Shown piece after piece: positions 17,184 through 27,112 of a stretch of 36,480 bases of DNA; the stretch's first letter is position 1, and each line of letters begins with the position of its first letter. Source of the DNA: Kipferlia bialata (lineage: Eukaryota > Fornicata); the NCBI GenBank assembly GCA_003568945.1, contig BDIP01000047.1, positions 1-36,480 on the forward strand, written 5' to 3'. The translations under genes were made by a program, and so were the position numbers. The notes under the pieces are model-generated. The model did not search any database. It saw nothing but the letters and a program-made list of their open reading frames with translations, and had not been told where the DNA came from.

Positions 17184-18935
17184 ATGGACTCTCCGCAAGT
17201 GGCGGACCAGCTGAAGCTGGAGGTACTAGGGACATACTATATTATTGTAATTGTGCCTTTTGGGGGCAGATATTTGATTTTCTCTTCATGGCTACTTTAA
17301 GACCCTTGCTTCGTCCTCTATTCACTTCAGATAAAGAAGCTGAGATCCAAGGTGATCCAGTCAGATGAGGAAATCCTCCGTGGCGAGAAGCTGAAGCGTG
17401 AGTTGGTAGAGACTGAGGCACAGCGGGAGAAGCTCAACCAGACTATTGATTCTGGTCGTGACCGCATGTGTCAGCTGGAGGAGGAGCTGAAGAGACTTCA
17501 GGCTCGTGAGAGTGAGATCCGGAATCTGCTACTTGTTGCTCGTGCTTCCAACAGGCGGCTGATTGAAGACAACAGTGTGCTCTCGAGGCAGCAAGGCACC
17601 TGTGAGTCAGCCACTCTGAGAGAGAGGGAGAAGGCCACGAACCTTCGTCAGGAGGTCGAGAGGCTCAATGTGGTTGTGAGTGAGCGTCGTAGAGAGCTAG
17701 CAGAGGAGAGGTCCCAGCTCCAGTCAGTTTTGGAGGCCAGAGACACTCTGTCTGCCAAGCTGCTGACTATGGAGGCCTCCCTGGACAACCTTCGTCAGCA
17801 GATGGTGGATGCCAGGACTGACCTTGCTACTAGTCAGAGACGTCTGGCTGAGCTGAAGGAGGCTGCTTCTCGCCAGGTTGGGTCTCGACTCCACTTGGAG
17901 GCTGCACTGGAGTCCACCCGTGAGGCTCACCGTGTGCGTGTTGCCGAGATCAAGGAGGAGCATGCCAAGGCAGTCAAGGACCTCATTGAGCTGGGAGAGT
18001 CCAGGGTCAAGAACCAGCGTGATCTCCTGGCCCGGCAGCTCCAGGCTATCCAGGGCTTGGTGATCAGTAGCGAGAGAGCTGTGGAGGAGAGAAGTGAGCT
18101 GGCTAGACAGATTGGTGAGGAGCAGATGTCCATCCTCCAGCGGGAGAAGGAGGTGTGGGCCACAGCCAGACAGAGGATCAGGGCCCTGGAGGCCGAGACC
18201 GAGACGGTGAAGGCCCAGCTGAACGTGACCCGCACCCGTGGGGACCACGAGATAGCCCAGCTGTCCAACCAGGTCGAGGGTCTGGAGCACGAGCTCAGAG
18301 AGGCAGAGAGCGTGACCTCTCTCGGGGCATCGACCCTCGGCCAGACCAGGGTGAGCAGGCGTGAGGCTGCGCTGTCCCTCAATGCCGACAAGGAGGCCCT
18401 GGCAGCTGAGCACGCCATGCTGCTCGACGAGGCGGCAGGACTGAGGGGCGAGCTCATTGCTCTCTCTAGGGACAGACCCCCCACTCAGGGTGCACCAGGC
18501 TCCCGCAGAGTCTCCCGCACTCCCTCTCCCCCCGTCTCTGCCACCGCATCTGACGGAGTTGATGCCAAGGCCGAGGTGAACGCTCTTGTGAGCTCAGTGG
18601 AGGGTGTGATTGCCAAGGCCAGTGCCATGGCCTCTTCTCTCGAGACAGAGGTTGTGTGCTCTGCCTGCAACATGAGGGTCAAGGAGTATGCCGCCTCCAT
18701 CCCCGAGGACGGCGTGCCCCCTCCCCTCCTCCTCGTAGTTCCATGTGGCCACCCCCTCTGCTACAATTGCTGGAGTGCAGTGGAGACTGCCGGTCAGTGC
18801 CCAGCATGTCGCAAGTCAATTGTGAGGGCAGTCCCCAACACCGGCGTGATTGCCATATCCCAGCATCTGCAGAAGCACAGAGCTCGCATAGCAGCCCTCG
18901 TTGGTGTGGTGGGAGAGGCGAAGAGCATCCAGTGA
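17184..18935 (+). CDS. Coiled-coil RING-finger protein, probable E3 ubiquitin ligase, 547 aa
   Basis: Exon 1 is 13 codons (17184-17222, MDSPQVADQLKLE); exon 2 is 17331-18935. Residues about 5-385 are nearly continuous heptad coiled coil. A Pro/Ser-rich hinge (SRRVSRTPSPPVS) follows. Near residues 454-500 lies a C3HC4 RING: CSAC, then a long loop, PCGHPLCYNC and CPAC. The fold would recruit a ubiquitin-loaded E2, making this an E3 ligase with dimerising coils, a layout shared with Bre1 and TRIM-like proteins. The loop between the second and third Cys is about 25 residues with a Pro-rich stretch, longer than usual, so it is not a typical Bre1 RING. About 45 helical residues after the RING end in AKSIQ. 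Substrate unknown. Confidence 0.85.
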
Positions 18936-19259
18936 GTATTTCACGTTTGTGGGTATCGCCAGAATATGTATAATAGACACTTCTGTGTTACTAGGCCGAG
19001 TATTCTGACACTTGAGTTGTTAATTGATCCACCATATCAAGAGTCATGGACCCCAACTCAGTGGTCAACGACTTGCTGTGACTGGAAAGAGTCAATCCAC
19101 TCCTGCCACATGCTACATTCATCTAGATCTATAAACATATGTACGTCACAGTGTGTCACTGAGTGAGCACAGTGGAAAAGGGTCAATTGGTCAACACAAA
19201 AACTTGAACTCATAGTCAGAGGTCGAGGCTGATCTTCTCCTCTCTGGAGGGCGATATAG
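18936..19259. other. Intergenic: RING gene 3' end to NOB1 5' end
   Basis: 324 AT-rich bases between two plus-strand genes. An AAAAGGGTC motif lies at 19176-19184, 76 bases before the NOB1 ATG. No exon is supported. Confidence 0.6.
19176..19184 (+). promoter_or_regulatory. AAAAGGGTC motif upstream of NOB1
   Basis: A variant of the recurrent AAAAGGGTT motif in the forward orientation, 76 bases upstream of the NOB1 ATG. Confidence 0.4.
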
Positions 19260-20606
19260 ATGGTTCCGACCCGTGTGAAGCGGTTAGTGGTGGATACCAA
19301 TGCTATTATTCACCGGAGTGAGTTTTGGAACTATGCTGAGGAGTTGTATACCGTTCCAGAGGTGATTGCAGAGGTTAGGGACCCAGCAAGCCGCACATGG
19401 CTCAGCCAGATGCCTGTTAAGCTCACTGTGCTCTCAGCAAGCATGGAGCATCGTAGGGCTGTGGCCAGCTTCGCCAAGCTGACAGGAGATTTCCGTTCTC
19501 TTGCAGTTGCAGATATGCACCTTGTGGCTCTTGTTCGGCAGCTTGACGTGGATTGCCACAGTGGCTCTGACTCCCATCTGCGTGTTGCCCCTGTTAACAA
19601 GTACAGTAACAGAGGGAAGAGGACAGCGCTCGTGAGGCCTACCCATCCAAAGGCCAAGGAGGAGACGACTCCCGTAGTTGACTCTACCCCTACTCAGGAG
19701 GAGGTGGCTAAGGAGCCAGAGGTCCCAGCTGTGCAGAGTGAGCAGGTGGTGGAGGCATTTGTACCAGTTGTTGCAGAGGCTGATGATGGAGACGAGGAGG
19801 AGGAGGTCAAGCCTGTCGTAGAAGAGACAGAGGCCGTATCTGAGATTTCCCCCAGCACTGCAGCTCCTTCCAGTCCCACCCCCGCACCCCTCGAGTCTCC
19901 TGTGGCAGCTCCTGCTCCTGTTGAGCAGCCCCGTGCTCTTATGCTGAGTGGTGACTTCCCTATGCAGAACGTGTGCATGCAGATGGGTCTGATGGTGATG
20001 CCTGAGGACGGCAGGGTCATCAAGCGTCTCAAGACATTCGTCACAAAGTGCTTCAGCTGCAGCTCCATCCTTGGAGTCAGTCCCAAGGGCAAGTGGTGCC
20101 CCAAGTGTGGCAACTCCACCCTGTGCCAGGTGTCCCTCACCCTGGACAAGTGGGGGGTGCCCCACTATGGCAACAACCCCCACATCAACGTCAAGGGGTC
20201 CAAGTTCTCCCTCCCTGCCCCTGTGATGGGCAAGGCAGGCCGCATGCCAGCGGCACCCACCGTGGCAGCAGACCAGCACCCCCACGAGATGAGGATCCAG
20301 CAGGAGAGGGAACGCAAGGCAGAGCGTAAGGCTAAGGAGGGCCGCGTCGAGGCCAACCCATTTGCTGGGGCCGCTGTGTCTTTCTTCACAGGGTCCATCA
20401 ACGGTCCAACTTCCAGGCTTGCGGTGAGTTGTGCATTGTATTCCTAGTAATTACGCGTACAATGCTGATCATTATGTGTATTTGCTATTTTCGGTTATTG
20501 TCCTCCTGACCCCTAGGATGTGACCTCCACTCCCCAGTGGGAGAAGAGGAACCCTAACGTGTCTAGGAAGAGGACCAACAAGAAGAAGAGGAACAGAAAG
20601 AAGTAG
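19260..20606 (+). CDS. NOB1: NOB1, 20S pre-rRNA site D endonuclease, 417 aa
   Basis: Cuts the 3' end of 18S rRNA in the last step of small-subunit maturation. Two exons, 19260-20423 and 20517-20606. The PIN domain starts at once with LVVDTNAIIH (Asp12) and continues through LYTVPEVIAEVRD and a later acidic motif near residue 80 (DFRSLAVADMHLVAL). An acidic, Pro/Glu-rich linker (about 150-225) replaces the longer middle region of animal NOB1. The Zn-ribbon follows: KCFSC (Cys264, Cys267) and WCPKCG (about 281, 284), then YGNNPHINVKGSKFSLPAP, the hallmark NOB1 block. The short second exon encodes a Lys/Arg-rich tail ending KKKRNRKK. The intron ends CTGACCCCTAG. The catalytic acids and all four Zn ligands look intact. 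Confidence 0.95.
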
Positions 20607-20986
20607 GCCTGGTGCTGTTGTTTAGTGTGTTGACCCTTGTGTATCCTTTGAGGTCGTTGTGTTCGTTATCCGTTACTTTGTTGCCAATGACAGCTTGACC
20701 AGCCTGCCGCATTTATTAAATAGACTCGGAGCTATCCTGTTACATGACTGCGGTCTGGAGAGGACAGGGCCTTACTCTAGTATCTCCTCATATTGTATAT
20801 ATAGTGGAATACATGGTATATCTCTAAGCATTGTGGATATATATCTACATCCATGATAATGACACGTTGTGTCACACAATGAATAGGAATCCGATGTACT
20901 GGTATGTGTCTTTCTGATGTACTACGGCTGGTATGTCTCACTCAACTCGAGTCAGATGATAGTAGTGTTTTTGCCAACTTGGGTCC

Positions 20987-21005
20987 GACTCGGACCGTCC
21001 GAGTC
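20987..21005. repeat. 8-bp hairpin with GGACCGTCC core
   Basis: GACTCGGA (20987-20994) and TCCGAGTC (20998-21005) pair around CCG. The same loop and core occur at 15618-15632. Confidence 0.9.
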
Positions 21006-21019
21006 AGTAGCTAAGTGTT

Positions 21020-21025
21020 AACCCT
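21020..21025 (-). promoter_or_regulatory. AACCCT motif upstream of the SPO11-like gene
   Basis: GTTAACCCTCC lies about 98 bases upstream of the proposed ATG at 21123. A weak instance of the recurrent motif. Confidence 0.3.
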
Positions 21026-21122
21026 CCATACAGAAGCTACACCTCACCACGTGTGTATACCTTAGGTGCTCGGGTCTTACTTCCCCGGAAGGGCAGTGAG
21101 CTAGGGCCCTCCGTCCCCGGTT

Positions 21123-22626
21123 ATGAGTCGCTATACGCTGGTGGGTTGGGATTTATGTCTCAGATAAGAGTGTTATACATATGCACTCACTTTCAGCTGC
21201 ATCCTTTGCCGACTGTTGATCTAGAAGCCATCATACACTCGTATGCAGCGAGGGATACCCATACCGATGATATCGTTGGGTTTCAATTGCTCCGGTGAGT
21301 TGTGTTACTTGCCAATAATGTCCTCTTTGACTTAGACTGTTGTAGGGTCTCTCTCCTTCGGTATCCTAAGCCCAGAGTGCCAGATATTGATGCAGCAGAG
21401 GCTCTTGTGAAGCATGTGCAGTACCTGATAGACACTGTCCAGCCTACCATACTGAAGAGTGTTGTGCAGTACTATGCTGTGGGAGTAGTGGACCACACGG
21501 TCCTTGGTGGGCTTGGATCTAGTTCCAATGCCACATTTGTTTACATAGTAAAGGTATATATGTATATATGTATAATATTGTATGATGGTACTCAACATCA
21601 ACTCTCCCTTCTAATATATTCTTTCCTTACCCACAGGAGCTCCACCGGTACACCCTTGCCTGTGCTCTGAGGGCCCTCTACCCCTCGTGCCATCCTGACA
21701 CTGGGTCTCTCCCTCCTGCGTGTACCTCCCCCATCTACAGGGACGGGGCACTCACGACCTCTGCCCTTGTCCACCTCCTTGGCCTAGTGTCCCGCCCCCT
21801 CCTATCCGTGCACAGCACAGGGCAGGGGGTAGGGCATGGCTACTTCGGCCCCAGCTCCCTTGTGCTGACTGCTGGGTCGTGTGTCCTGGACTCCTGGGGC
21901 ATTGTGCCTCTGGTCACCGCTCTGTGGCACGGAAGGGGGAGGGGAGAGGGACAGAGAGACACAGCTGAGGTGCTGCGGAACGTGACCATAGGTAACCCTG
22001 CTAGAGCCGGGTGTGAGTGTCAGAGTGTGGGTGTAGGGGATGGGCAGGACGGGGTGGCAGAGGAGGAGGAGGAGTCAGAGGGGTTCGATGTGTCTGAGGC
22101 AGAGAGAGGCCTGGAGGGTGGGGATGCCCAGTCCGTGTCTCAGGCAGTGCAGGACGACACACCACACGACACCCTGCCCCACTCCTTCCCATGCACCGTC
22201 TCCCATGATCTATACAGGGTGGGGCTGCTGTTGAAGAGTCTCCTCGGGCCCACTGGGTCTGAGTACCCCCGTCCCCTAGCTGTGTCCCGCCTAGTAGACA
22301 CCCTGCTCTCTGCCGATGTCTCTGCGACATCCCAAGGTGCTGCACTCACACGGTGTGTGGAGGGTGCCTCAGGCCGGGGGTCTCTAGACAGAGAGGGGTG
22401 TGCCAGGGTGCACTCCATCCTCAGGGAGCTGGCCTCACAGGAGAGGGCACATCACAGGGCAGAGAGAGAGTTGGCAGGACAGGGAGGGGACCTGCGGCTG
22501 CGGATGATGGCTCTGGGGTCTGGGTTACCAATACCCACTGACACTGATGCAAGCAAGGGGGACGGTACAGATGAGGCCCTGTGTCTACAGGCTCTCCTAG
22601 ACTGTGACCACCTGCCCTGGTACTAG
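21123..22626 (+). CDS. SPO11-like protein (TopoVIA family) with degenerate Toprim domain, about 437 aa
   Basis: Model: exons 21123-21140, 21197-21294, 21346-21553 and 21637-22626. An alternative start at ATG 21155, reading straight through to 21294, gives 445 aa. SPO11 makes meiotic double-strand breaks through a tyrosine-DNA link. Residues 105-175 follow the family order: VKELHRYTLACALRALYP, then SPIYRDGAL, whose Tyr142 aligns with the catalytic Tyr of RDIYYTD or RDIFYSN, then LLSVHSTGQGVGHGYFG, matching SLHILSTSKGLIAGNL. SWGIVPLVTAL matches NIQGIRNLVTDA. Where the family has its Toprim VEKDATF and DADPHG, this protein has a Gly/Glu-rich insert (AEEEEESEGFD). The C-terminus again fits: LDREGCARVHSILREL against LTKRDQMKLDSILRR. 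The Arg-Asp before the Tyr is also changed. It may be a divergent or catalytically altered paralogue. Confidence 0.6.
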
Positions 22627-22748
22627 GGGGTCTGTTTCATATAGATGTGTATCATATAGTGGAATATTACTAATGTCACCATTCTTCACGGAACACCACA
22701 CAAAAGACCTAGTTCAAAGAGGGAATATGGAGTTCCAGTCTGCAAACT

Positions 22749-25700
22749 CTATTTGCATCCTGGTACGTACTCAGCTAAGCATTGGGTATAGCTGCTGACG
22801 CTCTCGAGTTGAGTCTCCACTACTATCTGCATTAACTCGTGGTCCAAGTCCAGGTCGCCTATGGGTATCAGACGGTATACAACCTCAGTGCCACCTGACG
22901 CAGGCACACCCTCCTCTGCCTCGGACCCCTCCCCCCCTGACCCGGCTGTCTCCTGCTGCACATCATGCACCATCACTCCCACAGACAGGTCGGGGGGCTC
23001 AGCCTGGCCCCCCAGCACAGGCCGCAGTGCCTGGAAGATGGCTGTCTGCAGCAGGAGGAGGCGCATGGCACCGTACTGTGAGACGTGTCTGATGTGGGTC
23101 TTTGCATTGTCGGACAGGGCCTGCATGATGCGGAGGCCCACTAGACGGAGGAAGGGCGCCCTGACCCTAGCCGGCAGCCCCTGCCCCACCCTCAGGGCCT
23201 GCATCATGTAGAGCAGCACTCTCACCACCAGCACAGGGGTAGCAACGGACACAAGGTGGGTCGAGGACCCAACAGTGTCACTGGTGGGGTCGCTGTTGGG
23301 GAGGGGGGACCCTAGGGTGCCCCTGTCCCTCTCAGTCGGACACCCCCGCTGGATGCTGAGACGCAGCGTGGCGTTGACGTCTGTATCGTTAGAGAACCCG
23401 GTGTACACGTGCTTCATCCTCAGGATCCGCTGCTCCACCTCACCCACTATGCCCTGCGTCACAACACCCACAAGGGCTCTCAGGGTCTCATCCAGAGCAG
23501 CTGCCACTATCTTCCGCGTGGTCCCTGCCTCCTGGCATGTCACTGCTAGAGGCATCACATTCTGAAGGGGGCGGAACGGCTTGGGGCGCTGGTACTGACC
23601 AGGCCCAGAGGTGCCCCTGAGAGAGCGGTTGAGCCCCTGGCCAGTGGGTGAACTGGAGGGTGCACTGCGAGCCGACATGGAGAGACCCGAGGTGGGAGAG
23701 CCCCTAGCGTTGGGGGAAAGGGCAGCGGTGGGCAGGGAGAGCCTGAGGGGGGACATGCTGACCCCCGGCCTCACACCGCCCCTGCCGCCCTTGTCCTCAC
23801 TAGACCCCAGGGACAGACGCGGCACCTCCCCCATCAGCCTACGCTGGGCAGCGGTGGCCCGCGACTCCACTGGCGCCACCACCTTCTTAGTCTTCGATTC
23901 CCTTCCTGACCCCGACCGTGCCCCCTTTCTGCCCTGTGCGGGAGAGGGAGAGGGAGAGGCTCTGAGCAGGGCAGGGTGGGGTGCCATCCTAGCGGCCTCA
24001 GTGAGTGTGGTGTTGGCTATGCCCTGGGACATGGGCAGGCCAAAGTGGTCACCCAGCCTGGCTGCCAGCACAGGCAGGAGCAGAGTCCGGGTGGCCTCCA
24101 GGTCTGCCACAATATGGACCAGAGACTCAATCAGGGGGGTGGCCTCTGAGTCAGAGGGGGTGGATGGCCCAACTGGCATGTCCTTGGCCGTCCACCCTGA
24201 CTCCCCCAGGCCCTGCTCCCTGCTGGGTCCGGCACAGTCGGCCTGGATCACGGCCTGCTCCGGCATCAGGGGCAGGTACCGGTGCATGTCCTCGTCAGAT
24301 ACATCCCCCTCCAGGCCCTCGGGGCATGGGAAGGGGTCGAGACCCCTAGACAGGGCAACAGTGCGCCCAGCGGCATATCTCAGTGCATCCACAAACACCT
24401 TGAACAGGCCGAAGAAGAGGCGCTGTCTGTACTCCTCCCAGTGGGACAGGTCCTCCTGGGCAGCCCCCTCGGCCGCATGGGCTGACGCATCGAACGACAC
24501 GTCCCGCAGCGACCCCCCTACAGCCAGCACCACAGCAGGGAGAAGGCGAGACCCCAGGCCGAGGTCCCCCGTGCTGGCCTCTCTAGCAGCTAGGGTCTGA
24601 CCTATAGTGTCTGCACTGAAGACACTGAAGATGTCGCCATGGGTAGAGGCATCTCTGAGGCCACAGAGCGCCAGAAGGTCACGTCTCAGAAGCTGGGACG
24701 CATCCATCCGAACACTACCCGCCTCGTTCTCCCCGGCCACGTCTAGGTCGTCATAGGACTCCTCTAGCGTTGCCCCCACCCCTCCAAGCATGTATTCGTT
24801 TGGGATGTTGGTGCCTGGCACATACAGACCCCATGCATTCCTCAGCAGACGCACGGCCTCTGCCCCCAGGCCATTTGTGAATGCACAGGTGGCACTAAGC
24901 AGGGAGGCGTTGATCCCACTGCGGCCCAGCACCGTTACAGGCAGCCCAGCCTCCACTAGACGAGCCAGACTGCGGCGCATGCCCCTGACCAGACGGGACA
25001 TGCCGAGGGTGGGGGGCTCGGGGGCCATGTCCTCTGAGACAAACAGGGCGTAGATGCCTGAGGCAAGCGCCGATAGTGGTGCCGTGACCTGCTGGATCAG
25101 TCTCTCTCTCTCCCTGCCAGACTGAATCAGAGCCGACCCTCTCTCCCACAGGGTCCCTACAGCCTCTGCCGCAGCACAGACGTCGGCTGTGAGGGTGTTG
25201 AACATCTCAATGAGGGCGGCATAGTCCATGGGGGGGAGCTCACTGTTGGCAAACATCAGCTCTGAGATGTGGGTGGTGGCATACCGCACTCGGATGGGGC
25301 AGGCGTCGGGGTGGGGGGGGCCGTCCAGGTCGTCATCCGAGTCTAGGCCGTCGAGGTCATCCGGCTCACTCTCCTGTGCCCTGTGACCCCATGGGTAGTG
25401 GGAGTGCCGGGTGTCGGGGATGTGCCGGTGCCTGAGCATGGAGAGGGAGGGCGACCCCAGCCCCATCCTCGACATCTCTGCCCCCCTGGCATAGGACAGG
25501 GCCTGCAGACCGGGATCCTCCTCGGCCTCCGTCTCCATCTCTGCTATCCGTCTCAGGCACTCTGTAACATGGGCATCCCTCTTGGTAGTATATGCCGTAA
25601 ACAGGTCTGCGGCAGAGGTAGCCAGCTCGGCGCTCTCCCTCTCGACCTCCAGCCGGGCTGCAGTCCGCTCCCTCTCCCTCTGCCCCTCGTTCAGAGCATT

Positions 25701-26893
25701 GGCATTGGTTGCAGGGCTGGAGAGGCCGGGTATCGCCCCACGGTTACGGGGGAGAGAGAGAGAGAGAGAGAGACGGTGGAACTGAGACGACCCCTGTGTC
25801 TCGGCCTGACTGTATAGGGCGTCCACCTCCTTGGACACGTCCTCCACACACTCAGACAGGATCCCCTGCGACACAATGCGGAGCACCTTCCCGCTACTCG
25901 ATCCAAACTGGCCTATCTGGGAGGATGCGGCACGTACTCTGACAAAGGCAGAGAGAGACGTCCTCACAAACGCCAGGAGGCCCCTATCTGCGTCAGATGT
26001 GGCATGCTCCAGCGCATGGAACACAGAGTCCAGCTCGGACAGAGGGGTGTCGCGATACCTGCCAATCAGACAGGGGGATACTCACATCATATCTCTCTGC
26101 AGGATGCATACACTCTACATCTACGCACCTATCCGCTGTGAGCCTGGCGATCTCCTGGCCGACCCTGTATGTGCCTCTGAGGGTGACCTGCGACCCAGGG
26201 AAGAGGCCGACATAGGGCAGGACCCCATCCTTGGACACGGCCTTAGGGAGGGGGACTGCCATTGGAGACTGGGGGGCGGCACCTGTGATAATGACAGCCT
26301 TCAGAGTACCGTCACAATGGGTCAGAGCAACTCTGGAGTCACGAGGGAATACAACATATTAAGTGTATTATAGTAATAATATCTGCCAGACAGACTCTGC
26401 CTCACATACACACGTTCGAGATATCGAAAACAACCACAAAACACACCCGTCAATAGTAACACAACCAGAGATACCAGTACCAGTGGGCCTACCTGTCCCC
26501 GGGCATCAGAGTGCGACCACGAACCACACTCTTCCTCTTGTCTCTGGACCCAGGCTTCCCCCCCTCTAGCAGCTTGTATGACCCCAAGAGACCCACTGCA
26601 TCCTGCTCGGGACTGGCACCTCCTGTGACACTGGCCACTCCAATGACACCGACTGCTATGCGGCTCACTCGCTCGACATCCATCACCCAGCACACCCACT
26701 CTGTGCCACTGTCACCTGTCCCAATCATCCTCATCTCGCCACTCTCAACACCTGGCAGGCGCAATAGCGCATGGGCAATGCCTGTGGCCCCCAGATCAAG
26801 GGCAATGGACTGCTGGTCACCCACAAACTGGACGTTATTGGCATTGGAGAGTGGTCTCTTCACTAACCGCCCCAGATCCACAAACGACGCCAT
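22749..26893 (-). CDS. Large orphan protein, 1304 aa, function unknown
   Basis: Three exons: 26893-26493, 26332-26129 and 26058-22749. I do not recognise the family. The first 210 residues look like a beta-rich domain (ALDLGATGIAHALLRLPGVE, then VERVSRIAVGVIGVASVTGG). The rest is mostly helical, with conserved-looking blocks such as LLAFVRTSLSAFVRVRAASS and ELMFANSELPPMDYAALIEM. A disordered basic Ser/Pro segment lies at about 755-865 (RKGARSGSGRESKTKK; SPLRLSLPTAALSPNARGSP). The helical C-terminus includes FLRLVGLRIMQALSD and ends ETQLESVSSYTQCLAEYVPG. Long helical proteins of this type include vesicle-tethering (exocyst, COG, GARP) subunits, but I see no diagnostic motif. An in-frame CT microsatellite encodes LSLSLSLP. 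No TM segment is evident. Confidence 0.75.
25751..25772. repeat. In-frame (CT)n microsatellite in the 1304-aa gene
   Basis: On the coding strand about 11 CT units encode Leu-Ser repeats. The tract resembles those found just before 3' splice sites here, so an unrecognised short intron is possible, although the frame stays open through it. Confidence 0.85.
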
Positions 26894-27112
26894 GTCTCGG
26901 TCCTATTTAGACAAGGACGGAGACAACTAGCTCAAGGGTCTGTCGGTATGAGATATGATTACTAGCCAGGCAGAGCCTGTATTGAGAAGGGAGTGACCTA
27001 CCGTGGTACTTTGAGTTCTTCTTTTTGTTGTGAACCCTTTTGTCATCTTGACCTGTCATAGTATTCCAGCCTCTCTTACCTAGCCTGTCCCCCCACTCCG
27101 GCCCTGTCAATA
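26894..27112. promoter_or_regulatory. Divergent promoter, 1304-aa / 1440-aa genes
   Basis: 219 bases between two start codons with AACCCTTTT at 27033-27041, 71 bases before the 1440-aa gene's ATG. No coding sequence is supported. Confidence 0.5.
27033..27041 (-). promoter_or_regulatory. AACCCTTTT motif in a divergent promoter
   Basis: Identical to the sites at 17106-17114 and 34290-34298. Its distance to the downstream ATG (71 bases) nearly equals that at the RING gene (69 bases). Confidence 0.5.

Larger units (their letters stand above)
20607..21122. other. Intergenic: NOB1 3' end to SPO11-like gene
   Basis: 516 AT-rich bases. It holds the hairpin GACTCGGA-CCG-TCCGAGTC (20987-21005) and an AACCCT motif at 21020-21025. 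No exon is supported. Confidence 0.6.

Noticed and set aside
23611-24600. 329-aa open frame antisense to the 1304-aa gene
   Set aside because: Arg/Pro/Ser-rich shadow with no motif. The minus-strand frame is longer and has matching splice junctions.
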